Shown here in pieces: positions 1 through 8,985 of a stretch of DNA of 49,766 bases. The notes beneath the pieces were generated by a model. That model saw nothing but the letters and a program-made list of their open reading frames with translations, made no database searches and was not told the origin of the DNA. Each line of letters opens with the position of its first letter. Within the stretch, counting starts at the first letter, position 1. The DNA is from Polaromonas sp. (GTDB taxonomy: Bacteria; Pseudomonadota; Gammaproteobacteria; Burkholderiales; Burkholderiaceae_C): contig NZ_JAUXUP010000013.1 in NCBI RefSeq assembly GCF_030680935.1, positions 1 through 49,766 on the forward strand, written 5' to 3'. Made by a program: the position numbers and the translations under genes.

Positions 1-27
1 CGCCGCAGGTACGTTAATCGGGCATTC

Positions 28-116
28 TTATGGGTGTTCATCTGGATTGGGGTGTTGAGGGTTGGGCGTTTGGCGATTCCCAGTCTCTCAGAACCAATCC
101 GGGTGAACACCCGTAA
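28..116. repeat. Imperfect inverted repeat, about 23-bp arms
   Basis: Bases 28-50 can pair with 94-116 over about 23 positions. Three of these are G-T wobbles in the RNA form, and the loop is 43 nt. The core arm reads GGGTGTTCA...GGATTGG and its complement. The element lies before the lipoprotein gene and contains no gene. It could be a small MITE-like element or a long structured RNA hairpin. I see no flanking target duplication and no T-tract, so neither reading is established. Confidence 0.5.
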
Positions 117-245
117 CAACCTATTGAAACTTCACACCTAGACGTTTTGTCATTGGCGATGGTTGAGGCGCAACACGGGTTGACGTCGCGAGCACGCCGA
201 AACCTCGTGTTACATTTTGAGCCTTACAAAATATGGGAGGCTCAA

Positions 246-719
246 ATGTCTATTCGTTTACTCGCGATTGTTGTTGCTGCGGTTGCTGTTACCGGTTGCG
301 CTTCGATTGTCAATGACTCAACCAACCCCGTGCGGTTTGAGACTTTCAATACCAGCGGCGTCGAAATCAAGGATGCTGAGTGCAAACTTGAAAATGACTA
401 CGGCACGCAAACGGTCAAGACGCCCGCAACTGTCAACGTGCGCCGTTCGTCCAAAGACCTGCAGGTGACTTGTGTCAAAGCCGGCGAAACTGATGGGCGC
501 GGAGTGGCCATTTCGAGAGCCAACGCGGGGTTCGCGGGCAACATCATTTTCGGCGGCGGGATTGGCGCCATCATTGATCACAACAAGGGGACGGCTTACA
601 CCTATCCGCAATGGGTGCGGGTGGTAATGGGCAAGCTGCTCACCTTTGACCGTCGTGCTGATGTCGATGGACAGCCAAATCGCGGTGTTGATCTTCCCGG
701 GCCAGTAGCAAACAAGTAA
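246..719 (+). CDS. Putative lipoprotein with glycine-zipper-like segment
   Basis: This encodes a 157-residue protein with a short signal peptide ending in a lipobox, V15-T-G-C18, so it should be cleaved by signal peptidase II and lipidated at C18. I chose the ATG at 246 because GGGAGG lies about 8 nt upstream; the reading frame also runs further upstream but without a ribosome site. The middle is polar with two cysteines. Around residues 105-125 there is a glycine-rich stretch (FAGNIIFGGGIGAIID) followed by an aromatic Y-T-Y-P motif, as in many small envelope lipoproteins of proteobacteria. I recognise no specific family and infer no function beyond an envelope location. Confidence 0.75.
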   Translation: MSIRLLAIVVAAVAVTGCASIVNDSTNPVRFETFNTSGVEIKDAECKLENDYGTQTVKTPATVNVRRSSKDLQVTCVKAGETDGRGVAISRANAGFAGNIIFGGGIGAIIDHNKGTAYTYPQWVRVVMGKLLTFDRRADVDGQPNRGVDLPGPVANK

Positions 720-834
720 ATGACGAAGACCTGAAAAGCGGCTGGGAGCTGGCAATCGGACGGGCTTGATCTGGGGTCACGCCGGCCATCCTCGTCAGGC
801 CGGTGTGATGCTGCTTCAGCAAAAGTGTCTGGCG

Positions 835-1257
835 CTACTTCACCAGCAGAACCGGAATCTCGCAGTCGGCCACCACGCGCTGCGCCACGCTGCCCATCAG
901 GGCACGGCTCAGCAGGCCCTGGCCGTGGGTGCCCATGACGATCATGTGCGCTTTTTCGCGCTTGGCGGCGCGAACCACCTCGCTCGCCGGCGATCCCACG
1001 ATCCAGGTCATTCGAAATTTGAGCTTGTGCCTTTTGAGCAGGCGTTCGATCGGGTCCAGCACCTTTTTGGCTTCTTCTTCATGGTAGGCCTTCACATTGG
1101 CAGAGCCCAGCATGGAGCTCACCCGCCCCGGAACAGGCGACTGGACGTTCAGAACGACGAGATCGTCTTCCGGTCCTGCCAGGCTCTCGTGGGTGACGAG
1201 AAAAGCGATGGCCTTTTTGGTGTATTTGCTGCCATCAGCAGCGAACAGAATTTTCAT
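835..1257 (-). CDS. Universal stress protein, UspA family
   Basis: This is a 140-residue single Usp domain. It starts MKILFAADGS, the first beta strand with the ATP-contacting aspartate. Near the C-terminus it carries the full nucleotide-binding motif G-x2-G-x9-G-S (GTHGQG...MGS), so it should be an ATP-binding Usp. It is the second gene of a leftward pair: the upstream usp gene ends 24 bp before its start, leaving no room for a separate promoter. The FNR-type site before the first gene should therefore control both. Usp proteins help survival in growth arrest and low oxygen, and the exact role here is unknown. Confidence 0.9.
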   Translation of the reverse strand: MKILFAADGSKYTKKAIAFLVTHESLAGPEDDLVVLNVQSPVPGRVSSMLGSANVKAYHEEEAKKVLDPIERLLKRHKLKFRMTWIVGSPASEVVRAAKREKAHMIVMGTHGQGLLSRALMGSVAQRVVADCEIPVLLVK

Positions 1258-1281
1258 TTTTTCTCCTCGATTGAAATGGAA

Positions 1282-1725
1282 TCAGCGCAACACTAACACG
1301 GGAACGCTGCTGTGCGTCAGCACGTGCTGGGTTTCACTGCCAAGGAGGATGCGCTTGATGCCTTTGCGGCCATGCGAGGCCATCACCACCAGATTGCATT
1401 TGTATTTTTTAGCCGCTTTGATGATGGATTCGGCCACAAGGTCGGAGGACGTGGTCACAGCCTTCGCCTTGACGCCTTCGCGCTCGGCCAATTGCCTGAC
1501 CGCGTCCACCACGGCCTGGCCCTGATCGGCCCATTGCTTTTCCGTGCGGGCGATATCCTGTGCCGAGATGGATATACCGCCCTCAAAGTAGGCGACGGGG
1601 TAACGCGGAACCACGTAAAGCGCCACCAGCTCGGCGCCGGTCGCGCCAGCGAGGTCAATCGCGTTGCGCACTGCTTTTTTTGAAAGGGTCGAGCCGTCGG
1701 TGGCCACAAGAATGCGTTTGTACAT
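1282..1725 (-). CDS. Universal stress protein, UspA family (first of pair)
   Basis: This 147-residue Usp domain protein starts MYKRILVATDGS. I chose the ATG at 1725 because AGGAGA lies upstream and the homologous N-terminus begins there; the frame is open to 1794. The nucleotide-binding loop is ASHGRKGIKRILLGS, where the first glycine of the usual G-x2-G-x9-G-S motif is alanine, a mild deviation that may or may not affect ATP binding. The gene leads the two-usp operon. The intergenic region shared with ccoI holds an FNR-type box with a TAAGCT -10 at 1758-1763, predicting a transcript start near 1751. Confidence 0.9.
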   Translation of the reverse strand: MYKRILVATDGSTLSKKAVRNAIDLAGATGAELVALYVVPRYPVAYFEGGISISAQDIARTEKQWADQGQAVVDAVRQLAEREGVKAKAVTTSSDLVAESIIKAAKKYKCNLVVMASHGRKGIKRILLGSETQHVLTHSSVPVLVLR

Positions 1726-1785
1726 GGTGGGGTCTCCTGAATTACTGTGAGGCTTGCAGCTTAGGACTGACCTTGTCTTGCCGGT

Positions 1786-1799
1786 TTGATCCATGTCAA
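1786..1799. promoter_or_regulatory. FNR-type box between usp pair and ccoI
   Basis: The sequence TTGATCCATGTCAA differs from the FNR consensus TTGAT-N4-ATCAA at one base. Leftward, a TAAGCT hexamer (1758-1763) is centred 32 bp from the box centre. Rightward, TAGGCT (1821-1826) is centred 31 bp away. Both fit class II FNR promoters with the box at about -41.5, so the site may activate both directions. The promoter assignments are inference. Confidence 0.7.
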
Positions 1800-1833
1800 G
1801 CGCGCGCGGGCAGCGGGCGCTAGGCTTGGCAGC

Positions 1834-4146
1834 ATGTCATCTGCCACCTTTGCGTCCGTCCCCGGCCCTGGTGACGCGGCGCCGCCAGCCCGCTGGTCAA
1901 CGCTGGATGAACCTGCCGAATGGGAGAGTTTCGGTCGACCGCTCGCGACGCAGCCCGGTCGCTGGGAGTCATACCTCGCGATCCAGGGCATGTATTGCGC
2001 TGCCTGCGCGCTCACGGTGGAAGCCCTTCTGCAGCAACTGCCTGGCGTACACAGTGTGCAGGTCAACGGCGCCAGTGCAGTGGCGCGCCTGACCTGGTCA
2101 CCGGCGCAAGGTCTTCCTTCTGCCTGGTTGGCCGCTCTACAGCGGGCTGGTTATGGCGGCTTGCCGGCGGGCGACGTGCTGGCAGCCGCGCCACGCGAGC
2201 AGGCCGGACGTCTCATGTTGTGGCGCTGGCTGGTGGCCGGTTTTTGCATGATGCAGGTCATGATGTATGCCTTTCCGGCGTACACCGCAGGGGCGGGTGA
2301 CATTTCTGCCGAGGCGCAGTCACTGCTTCGATGGGCCTCCTGGGTGCTGACATTGCCGGTGGTGCTGTTTTCCTGTCAGCCTTTTTTTGCGGCGGCTCTG
2401 CGCGATCTGAGCCACAGGCGCATCGGCATGGACGTCCCTGTGGCGCTGGGTATTGCCATTGCGTTTGGTGCCAGTACTGCGGCCACTTTCGATCAGGCCT
2501 CGCTCTGGGGTGCTGAGGTCTGGTACGACTCCTTGACCATGTTTGTGTTTTTTCTGCTCTCGGGGCGGCTGCTGGAGCAGCGCTTGCGTGACCGTACCGC
2601 CGGCTCGCTGCAAGCCCTGATGCGCCGCCTGCCCGAGCGTGTGGAGCGCCAGGGTGCGGACGGCGGCTTCGAGCCTGTCGCGCTGCAGCGCCTGGCCGCT
2701 GGCGACCTGATCCGGCTGTTGCCGGGCGAGATGGTGCCAGCGGACGGGTTGGTGGAGGCCGGTGAAAGCCAGGTCGATGAAGCCCTGCTGACTGGCGAGT
2801 CCACACCGCTGCCGCGCGGGATGGGCAGCGCCGTGATTGCCGGCAGCGCCAACCTGACCGGCGTGCTGCTGGTGCGGCTGCAGCGCGTGGGGCCGCACAC
2901 CCGCTACGCCGGTATCGTGGCCTTGATGCAGCAGGCCTCGGTGCAAAAGCCGCGTTTGGCGCAGCTGGCCGACCGCATTGCCAGCCCTTTTACCGGGCTG
3001 GTGCTGCTGGCCAGCGCGGCAGCGGCCTGGTGGTGGTGGCCCAGCGATCCGGCGCACGCCATCAGCGTGGCGGTGGCGGTGTTGATCGTCACCTGCCCTT
3101 GCGCGCTGTCGCTGGCAACGCCCGCTGCCACCCTGGCCTCGGCGGGCGCGCTGGCGCGACGCGGAATTCTGGTGCGTCGGTTGGAGGCGCTGGAGACCGG
3201 CGCGGAGGTCGATACCGTTCTCTTCGATAAAACCGGCACTTTGACGGCACACGGCATGGCGCTGGCCACGACCCGCACCCGCCAGGGCGTGAGTGCCGCA
3301 CAAGCGCTGGCTGTGGCCGCCGCTCTGGCGCAGTATTCGCTGCACCCCTTATCGCGTGCACTGGTGCAGGCGGCTGGAATGGAGTCTGGCCCAGCGACCA
3401 ACATCTCCGTTGCCGCCACCGTCACTGACTTGGCTGAAGAACCCGGCCGTGGCATACGGGGGCGCCTGCTGGCCGGCAGCGATGGGCAGACACAGGTGTT
3501 GCGTCTCGGTTCGGCCGAGTTTTGTGGTGGGGTGCCGCAGAACGCAGAGGTTGAAGGCGCACAGGTTCATCTGGCAGACGGGCAGGGGTGGCTCGCCAGT
3601 TTCTCGCTGGACGAAACCCTCCGGCCAGACGCCCGCCCTGCTGTTGGCGCGCTGGATGCGCTGGGCTTGCGTGTGTGCCTGTTGTCGGGTGACAGGTCGG
3701 CAGCCGTGACCCGGCTGGGCTGGCGCGCAGGCATTGGCAACGCCCTGGGCCAGCGAACACCTGAAGGAAAGCTGGCGCATATTCGCCAGCTACAGGAGCT
3801 TGGCCATCGCGTTGCCATGGTGGGCGACGGCATGAACGACGCACCGGTGCTGGCGCGCGCAGATGTCTCGGTCGCCATGGGTCAGGCCGTGCCACTGGCG
3901 CAGGCTCAGGCCGACTTTGTGGTGCCTGGTGGCCAGCTGGCTGCGGTAGCTACCTTGCTGGCACAGGCGCGACGCACCAGGACAGTGGTGCGCCAGAACC
4001 TGCTGTGGGCGGCTGTTTACAACGGTGTGTGTGTGCCGCTGGCCGTGCTCGGGCTGATGCCGCCGTGGCTGGCAGGTCTGGGCATGGCCGCCAGCTCGCT
4101 GCTGGTGGTGCTCAATTCTGCGCGGCTGGCCCGCATCACTGATTGA
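1834..4146 (+). CDS. ccoI: Copper-transporting P1B-type ATPase CcoI
   Basis: This is a 770-residue heavy-metal ATPase. It has an N-terminal metal-binding domain with C55-A-A-C58, a membrane CPC motif (C421-P-C423), the phosphorylated aspartate D465 in DKTGTLT, an HP locus (HPLSRAL) and the hinge GDGMNDAP. Together with the neighbouring ccoS and ccoNOQP this identifies CcoI, which is known to handle copper needed for assembling the CuB centre of cbb3 oxidase. The start is uncertain. The ATG at 1834 has no clear Shine-Dalgarno sequence, and the predicted FNR-dependent transcript start falls at about 1833-1834, so translation may be leaderless. A TTG at 1786 is possible but lies inside the FNR box. 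CcoS follows 7 bp after the stop. Confidence 0.93.
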   Translation: MSSATFASVPGPGDAAPPARWSTLDEPAEWESFGRPLATQPGRWESYLAIQGMYCAACALTVEALLQQLPGVHSVQVNGASAVARLTWSPAQGLPSAWLAALQRAGYGGLPAGDVLAAAPREQAGRLMLWRWLVAGFCMMQVMMYAFPAYTAGAGDISAEAQSLLRWASWVLTLPVVLFSCQPFFAAALRDLSHRRIGMDVPVALGIAIAFGASTAATFDQASLWGAEVWYDSLTMFVFFLLSGRLLEQRLRDRTAGSLQALMRRLPERVERQGADGGFEPVALQRLAAGDLIRLLPGEMVPADGLVEAGESQVDEALLTGESTPLPRGMGSAVIAGSANLTGVLLVRLQRVGPHTRYAGIVALMQQASVQKPRLAQLADRIASPFTGLVLLASAAAAWWWWPSDPAHAISVAVAVLIVTCPCALSLATPAATLASAGALARRGILVRRLEALETGAEVDTVLFDKTGTLTAHGMALATTRTRQGVSAAQALAVAAALAQYSLHPLSRALVQAAGMESGPATNISVAATVTDLAEEPGRGIRGRLLAGSDGQTQVLRLGSAEFCGGVPQNAEVEGAQVHLADGQGWLASFSLDETLRPDARPAVGALDALGLRVCLLSGDRSAAVTRLGWRAGIGNALGQRTPEGKLAHIRQLQELGHRVAMVGDGMNDAPVLARADVSVAMGQAVPLAQAQADFVVPGGQLAAVATLLAQARRTRTVVRQNLLWAAVYNGVCVPLAVLGLMPPWLAGLGMAASSLLVVLNSARLARITD

Positions 4147-4153
4147 CCAGGCG

Positions 4154-4291
4154 ATGGACATTCTTTTTCTGCTGATTCCTCTTTCAGTTGCGCTGGCACT
4201 GCTCGTCATTGCGGCGCTGGCCTGGGCCGTCTGGCGTGGCCAGTTTGATGCGCTGGAGCAGGAGGGCGAGCGCATTCTGCGCTCGGATTGA
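4154..4291 (+). CDS. ccoS: cbb3 oxidase maturation protein CcoS
   Basis: This 45-residue protein starts at the ATG just after ccoI. It has one N-terminal transmembrane helix (MDILFLLIPLSVALALLV) followed by a short cytoplasmic tail. The pattern W-x3-R-x-G-Q-F-D-x-L-E, with an acidic C-terminus, is typical of CcoS. The family is needed for inserting heme b and CuB cofactors into the cbb3 catalytic subunit. Position directly between ccoI and ccoN supports the call. Its stop codon lies inside the FNR box that drives ccoN. Confidence 0.9.
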   Translation: MDILFLLIPLSVALALLVIAALAWAVWRGQFDALEQEGERILRSD

Positions 4292-4301
4292 CTTTGATCA
4301 A
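4288..4301 (+). promoter_or_regulatory. FNR-type box for the ccoNOQP operon
   Basis: TTGACTTTGATCAA matches TTGAY-N4-ATCAA fully. A GACACT hexamer at 4324-4329 lies 32 bp from the box centre, predicting a start near 4336 and a leader of about 19 nt before the ccoN ATG. The box overlaps the ccoS stop codon. Confidence 0.8.
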
Positions 4302-4354
4302 GTCAGACCCTGATCCTGACAGGGACACTTGGCGCATTCGACAACAGGTGCTTC

Positions 4355-5794
4355 ATGAATCCAACAACACTACCCGCCGCCACCTACCACGACACCGCGG
4401 TGCGGCAGTTTGCCCTCATGTCGGTGGTCTGGGGCGTGGTGGGCATGCTGGTCGGCGTCATCATTGCGGCGCAGCTGACCTGGCCTGAACTGAACTTTGG
4501 CATTTCCTGGCTCAGCTACGGACGCCTCAGGCCGCTGCACACCAACGCCGTGATTTTTGCGTTTGGCGGCTGCGCCTTGATGGCCACCAGCCTGCATGTG
4601 GTGCAGCGCACCTGCCAGGTGCGGTTGTTTGCGCCGGCGCTGGCCTCCTTTGTGTTCTGGGGCTGGCAGGCGGTGATTGTGGCGGCGGCCATCAGCCTTC
4701 CCATGGGTTACACCCAGGGCAAAGAATACGCCGAGCTGGAGTGGCCGATTGACATCCTGATCACGCTGGTCTGGGTCGCCTATGCGGTGGTATTTTTCGG
4801 CACCATCGGTACCCGCAAGGTGCGCCACATCTATGTGGCCAACTGGTTTTATGCATCCTTCATCATCACCGTGGCCTTGCTGCACATTGTCAACAGCGCG
4901 GCCATCCCTGCCGGCTGGATGAAAAGTTACTCGGCCTACGCCGGTGTGCAGGATGCCATGGTGCAGTGGTGGTACGGTCACAACGCCGTCGGCTTTTTGC
5001 TGACCGCAGGTTTCCTCGGGATGATGTACTACTACATTCCCAAGCAGGCCGGCCGCCCGGTGTATTCGTACCGCCTGTCGATCGTTCACTTCTGGGCGCT
5101 GATCTTCACCTACATGTGGGCGGGGCCGCACCACCTGCACTACACCGCCTTGCCGGACTGGACCCAGTCCATCGGCATGGTGTTCTCGCTGATTTTGCTG
5201 GCTCCAAGCTGGGGCGGCATGATCAACGGCATCATGACGCTCTCGGGCGCCTGGCACAAGCTGCGCACCGACCCCATCCTGCGTTTTCTGATCGTGGCGC
5301 TCTCCTTCTACGGCATGGCGACTTTTGAGGGGCCGATGATGTCGATCAAGACGGTCAATGCCCTGAGCCATTACACCGACTGGACCGTGGGCCATGTGCA
5401 CGCCGGCGCACTCGGTTGGGTGGGCCTGATGACCATGGGCTCTCTCTACTACCTGATCCCCCGCATGTACGGCCGCACCGAGATGCACAGCGTCAAGGCG
5501 ATCGAACTGCACTTCTGGATGTCCACCATTGGCATCGTGCTGTACATCGCTGCCATGTGGATTGCGGGTGTCATGCAGGGCCTGATGTGGCGCGCAGTCA
5601 ACGCCGACGGAACCCTGACCTATACCTTTGTAGAGGGCGTCAAGGCAACCTACCCCTACTACGTGGTTCGCCTGATGGGTGGCCTGCTTTATCTGGCCGG
5701 CATGGTGGTGATGGCCTGGAACGTGTGGATGACCGTGCTTTCTGGCCGGACAGTAGAGGCGACCATCCCCTTACCCGCCGCTGCCCGCGCCTGA
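4355..5794 (+). CDS. ccoN: cbb3-type cytochrome c oxidase subunit I
   Basis: This 479-residue catalytic subunit reduces oxygen to water at a heme b3-CuB centre and pumps protons across the inner membrane. About twelve hydrophobic helices are visible. Conserved histidine motifs include [14 protein letters not shown] (low-spin heme side), the HNAVGF segment, [14 protein letters not shown] (CuB ligands) and [13 protein letters not shown] (heme ligands). Tyr-rich [18 protein letters not shown] is also typical of CcoN. The length is usual for the family. It starts the ccoNOQP gene set, with ccoO 11 bp downstream, and is probably induced at low oxygen through the FNR box at 4288-4301. Confidence 0.97.
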   Translation: MNPTTLPAATYHDTAVRQFALMSVVWGVVGMLVGVIIAAQLTWPELNFGISWLSYGRLRPLHTNAVIFAFGGCALMATSLHVVQRTCQVRLFAPALASFVFWGWQAVIVAAAISLPMGYTQGKEYAELEWPIDILITLVWVAYAVVFFGTIGTRKVRHIYVANWFYASFIITVALLHIVNSAAIPAGWMKSYSAYAGVQDAMVQWWYGHNAVGFLLTAGFLGMMYYYIPKQAGRPVYSYRLSIVHFWALIFTYMWAGPHHLHYTALPDWTQSIGMVFSLILLAPSWGGMINGIMTLSGAWHKLRTDPILRFLIVALSFYGMATFEGPMMSIKTVNALSHYTDWTVGHVHAGALGWVGLMTMGSLYYLIPRMYGRTEMHSVKAIELHFWMSTIGIVLYIAAMWIAGVMQGLMWRAVNADGTLTYTFVEGVKATYPYYVVRLMGGLLYLAGMVVMAWNVWMTVLSGRTVEATIPLPAAARA

Positions 5795-5805
5795 GGAATT
5801 GAGTC

Positions 5806-6441
5806 ATGACTGAAAACACCAAAGAAACTTCAAAACCCGGCTTCTCGCACGAGAAGATAGAAACCAACAACTTCCTGATGATTGTGCTGATTCTGCTGGT
5901 GGTCGCCGTCGGTGGCTTGGTGGAGATTGTGCCGCTGTTCTTTCAGAAATCGACCACCGAAGCCGTCACCGGCATGTTGCCACCCACCCCGCTTCAGGTG
6001 CTGGGTCGCGACATCTATGTGCGTGAAGGTTGCTACAACTGCCACTCGCAGATGATCCGGCCCTTCCGCGCTGAAACACTGCGTTATGGGCACTACTCGG
6101 TGGCCGGTGAATTTGTCTACGACCACCCGTTCCAGTGGGGCAGCAAACGCACGGGGCCGGACCTGCACCGCGTCGGCGGCAAGTACAGCGACGAGTGGCA
6201 GCGCATTCACCTTGTCAATCCCCGTGACCTGGTACCCGAGTCCAACATGCCCGCCTACCCGTGGCTGGAGAAAGCGCCACTGAGCGGGGCTGAGGCCGCC
6301 GCCCACATGCGCGCTTTACGCCGCGTGGGTGTGCCGTTTACCGACGCCCAAATCGCCGCCGCCCCGGCCGAGGTCACCGGGAAAACCGAGATGGACGCTC
6401 TGGTGGCCTACCTGCAGTCGCTCGGACTTGCATTGAAATAA
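5806..6441 (+). CDS. ccoO: cbb3-type oxidase monoheme subunit II
   Basis: This 211-residue subunit is anchored by one N-terminal helix (about residues 22-45). The periplasmic part carries one c-type heme site, C76-Y-N-C-H80, inside the conserved [15 protein letters not shown] stretch. The downstream [16 protein letters not shown] and [10 protein letters not shown] segments are typical of CcoO, with the methionine of the latter a likely axial heme ligand. It passes electrons from CcoP to the catalytic subunit. ccoQ follows 11 bp downstream. Confidence 0.97.
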   Translation: MTENTKETSKPGFSHEKIETNNFLMIVLILLVVAVGGLVEIVPLFFQKSTTEAVTGMLPPTPLQVLGRDIYVREGCYNCHSQMIRPFRAETLRYGHYSVAGEFVYDHPFQWGSKRTGPDLHRVGGKYSDEWQRIHLVNPRDLVPESNMPAYPWLEKAPLSGAEAAAHMRALRRVGVPFTDAQIAAAPAEVTGKTEMDALVAYLQSLGLALK

Positions 6442-6452
6442 GGAGCTTTCGC

Positions 6453-6590
6453 ATGGACGTCACCACACTGCGCATCGCGGCCACGCTGGCCTCGTTTTTG
6501 ACCTTTGTCGGCATTCTGGTCTGGGCCTGGTCGCGAAAAAACGCGAAAGCCTTTGACGAGGCCGCCCGTCTTCCGTTTGAGCAGGACTGA
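6453..6590 (+). CDS. ccoQ: cbb3-type oxidase small subunit CcoQ
   Basis: This 45-residue protein has a single transmembrane helix (about residues 7-29) followed by a basic-then-acidic tail (SRKNAKAFDEAARLPFEQD), typical of CcoQ. AGGAG lies 7 nt before its ATG. It sits between ccoO and ccoP, with 9 bp separating its stop from the ccoP start. The family helps stabilise the complex and the CcoP association. Confidence 0.93.
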   Translation: MDVTTLRIAATLASFLTFVGILVWAWSRKNAKAFDEAARLPFEQD

Positions 6591-6599
6591 GCAAGCACC

Positions 6600-7511
6600 A
6601 TGAGCGATTTTTTCAACAGTTTCTGGTCGTACTACGTGCTGGCGCTCACGCTGGCCAGCATTTTTGCCTGCGTCTTGCTGCTGTGGTTGACGGCGCGTGG
6701 CCAAACCCCTGCGGGTACCGACAACACCACCGGCCATGTGTGGGACGAGGATCTGCGCGAAGCGAACAATCCCATGCCGCGCTGGTGGGTGGGTCTGTTT
6801 GTGCTGACGATTGTCTTCAGCCTGGGCTACCTGGTGGCTTATCCGGGACTGGGCAGCTACAAGGGTGAGCTGGGATGGAGCACCCAGCAGGAGTATGCCA
6901 ATGACATCGCCAGCGCGAACCTCGAGCTGGAACCGGTGTACGCCATGTACACCGCCATGCCCGCCGAAAAGTTGGCGGGCGAACCCAAAGCCATGGCCAT
7001 TGGCGAGCGGCTATTTTTGAACAATTGCGCGCAATGCCACGGCTCGGACGCACGCGGCAGCAAGGGTTTTCCGAATCTGACCGACCAGGACTGGCTGTAC
7101 GGCGGATCCCCTGAGGTCATCAGCGCGACCATTCACAAGGGGCGCACCGGCGTGATGCCGCCCATGGCGGCTGCAGTGGGTACGCCGGACGATGTGAAGA
7201 ACCTGGCCAACTATGTGCTGAGCCTGTCGGGAAGCCCGCATGACTCGCTGCGTGCGGGGCTTGGTAAAAGCAAGTTCGGCGCCTGCGCAGCCTGCCACGG
7301 TGTGGGCGGCGCCGGCAACCCGGCGCTGGGGGCGCCCAACCTCAGCGACAAGGTGTGGCTGCACGGCTATGGGCAGGAAGCCATCATCTCCATCATCAAC
7401 ACCGGCAAGACCAGCCAGATGCCACCGCAGCAGGGCCGTTTGACCGATGCGCAGATTCATGTGCTCTCGTCTTATGTCTGGGGTTTGTCCAGCAAGCCAG
7501 GCAAGCCGTGA
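6600..7511 (+). CDS. ccoP: cbb3-type oxidase diheme subunit III
   Basis: This 303-residue subunit has two N-terminal transmembrane helices (about 8-30 and 62-84), with the conserved DEDLREANNPMPRWW segment between them. Two cytochrome c domains follow: C143-A-Q-C-H147 with the conserved GxxGFPNLTDxDWLYGG stretch, and C229-A-A-C-H233 with GAPNLSDKVWLHG. It accepts electrons from periplasmic cytochrome c and feeds CcoO. It is the last structural gene of the oxidase; ccoG follows after 24 bp. Confidence 0.96.
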   Translation: MSDFFNSFWSYYVLALTLASIFACVLLLWLTARGQTPAGTDNTTGHVWDEDLREANNPMPRWWVGLFVLTIVFSLGYLVAYPGLGSYKGELGWSTQQEYANDIASANLELEPVYAMYTAMPAEKLAGEPKAMAIGERLFLNNCAQCHGSDARGSKGFPNLTDQDWLYGGSPEVISATIHKGRTGVMPPMAAAVGTPDDVKNLANYVLSLSGSPHDSLRAGLGKSKFGACAACHGVGGAGNPALGAPNLSDKVWLHGYGQEAIISIINTGKTSQMPPQQGRLTDAQIHVLSSYVWGLSSKPGKP

Positions 7512-7535
7512 CCCCCTGCGCTGACCCGACCCGAC

Positions 7536-8969
7536 ATGCCTGAGGTACCGCTTCCCGTTCGCAAAGTCATTCCCATCGCTGTGATCGAAGGGCAGGGGGA
7601 CGGTGCGCTGTATGCGGCGCACAAGAAAATTTATCCGCGCAGCGTGCGCGGCATTTTTGCGCGCTGGCGCTGGGCCATGGTGTTCCTGACCCAGCTGGTG
7701 TTTTATGGCCTGCCGTGGCTGGAGTGGGGGCAGCGGCAGTCGGTGCTGTTTGACCTCGGCGCGCGCCGCTTTTATATCTTTGGTCTGGTGCTCTACCCGC
7801 AGGACCTGATTTACCTGACAGGCCTGCTGGTGGTTTCGGCGCTGGCGCTGTTTCTGTTCACGGCCGTGGCCGGTCGCCTGTGGTGCGGCTACACCTGTCC
7901 GCAGACGGTTTACACCGAAATTTTCATGTGGGTGGAGCACAAGATCGAAGGCAACCGTATTGCCCGCATGCGGCTTGACGAGAGCTCTTTTTCGGCCGAG
8001 AAGCTGGTCAAAAAATGGTTCAAACACGTCGTCTGGATCGCCATCGCGATGTGGACCGGTTTCACCTTTGTCGGGTATTTTTCGCCGATCCGCGATCTGG
8101 GCATGGACTTTTTGCAGACACGCATGGGTTCATGGGAAGTGTTCTGGGTGTTTTTCTACGGTTTTGCAACCTATGGCAACGCTGGTTTCATGCGTGAGCA
8201 GGTCTGCAAATACATGTGCCCTTACGCGCGCTTTCAGGGCGCCATGTTTGATCGCGATACGCTGATTGTCAGTTACGACACCGCGCGCGGCGAGCCGCGT
8301 GGCGTTCACACCAAAGGCACGGACGCCAGAGCGCAGGGCTTGGGCGACTGCATCGACTGCTCCCTGTGTGTGCAGGTCTGCCCGACCGGCATCGACATCC
8401 GGGATGGCCTGCAGTATGAGTGTATTGGTTGCGGCCTGTGCATCGATGCCTGCAACACCGTCATGGACCGCATGGCTACCCCGCGCGGGCTGATCCGGTA
8501 TGCCACACAGAACAGCATGGCCGGCCGCTGGTCGCCGCAGCAGGTGTTGCGCCGCGTGTTGCGGCCGCGGGTGTTGCTTTATGCTGGCGTGCTGACGGCC
8601 TTGTGTATCGGCTTGCTGGCCAGCCTGGTGGTGCGCACGCCGCTCAAGGTGGATGTGGTGCGGGACCGCGCATCACTGGCACGCATCGCCGAAGGGGGTC
8701 AACTTGAAAACGTCTATCGGTTGCAAATCATGAACGCGACCGAGCAGTTGCAGCGCTACCGCATTGAGGCCAGCGGCTTGCCAGGGCTGAGTGTTTTCCC
8801 GTTGGAGCCGGTAGAGGTGGAGGCTGCCCAGTCGCGCTGGGTCGCGGTACGCCTTCAACTGCCCTACGGCAGCGCGTCGGCGGGTTCACATCCGGTGCAG
8901 ATTGACGTTTATTCCATCACTGGCAGCGCGCGGGTTTCTGAAAAAGCCGCGTTTCTGGTACCCCGCTGA
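7536..8969 (+). CDS. ccoG: Cytochrome c oxidase accessory protein CcoG (RdxA/FixG)
   Basis: This 477-residue membrane iron-sulfur protein has about five transmembrane helices. A conserved cysteine segment (WCGYTCPQTVYTE) follows the second, and a ferredoxin-like region with two clusters (CIDCSLCVQVCPTGIDI and CIGCGLCIDACNTVMD) lies in the middle. The C-terminus is an Ig-like periplasmic domain. CcoG/RdxA proteins are linked to cbb3 maturation, and published work on the family indicates cupric reductase activity that supplies Cu(I). Position immediately after ccoP fits this role. Confidence 0.95.
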   Translation: MPEVPLPVRKVIPIAVIEGQGDGALYAAHKKIYPRSVRGIFARWRWAMVFLTQLVFYGLPWLEWGQRQSVLFDLGARRFYIFGLVLYPQDLIYLTGLLVVSALALFLFTAVAGRLWCGYTCPQTVYTEIFMWVEHKIEGNRIARMRLDESSFSAEKLVKKWFKHVVWIAIAMWTGFTFVGYFSPIRDLGMDFLQTRMGSWEVFWVFFYGFATYGNAGFMREQVCKYMCPYARFQGAMFDRDTLIVSYDTARGEPRGVHTKGTDARAQGLGDCIDCSLCVQVCPTGIDIRDGLQYECIGCGLCIDACNTVMDRMATPRGLIRYATQNSMAGRWSPQQVLRRVLRPRVLLYAGVLTALCIGLLASLVVRTPLKVDVVRDRASLARIAEGGQLENVYRLQIMNATEQLQRYRIEASGLPGLSVFPLEPVEVEAAQSRWVAVRLQLPYGSASAGSHPVQIDVYSITGSARVSEKAAFLVPR

Positions 8970-8985
8970 CATCCAAGGAGGCAAC

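Noticed and set aside
61..67. GTTGGGC, which fits the GTTRRRY core of integron attC sites
   Set aside because: No matching RYYYAAC partner at the right spacing and no second site after the lipoprotein gene; a 7-base match is expected by chance.
2320..3345. Long open frame antisense to ccoI
   Set aside because: Same reason: low-complexity antisense product opposite a gene with complete ATPase motifs.
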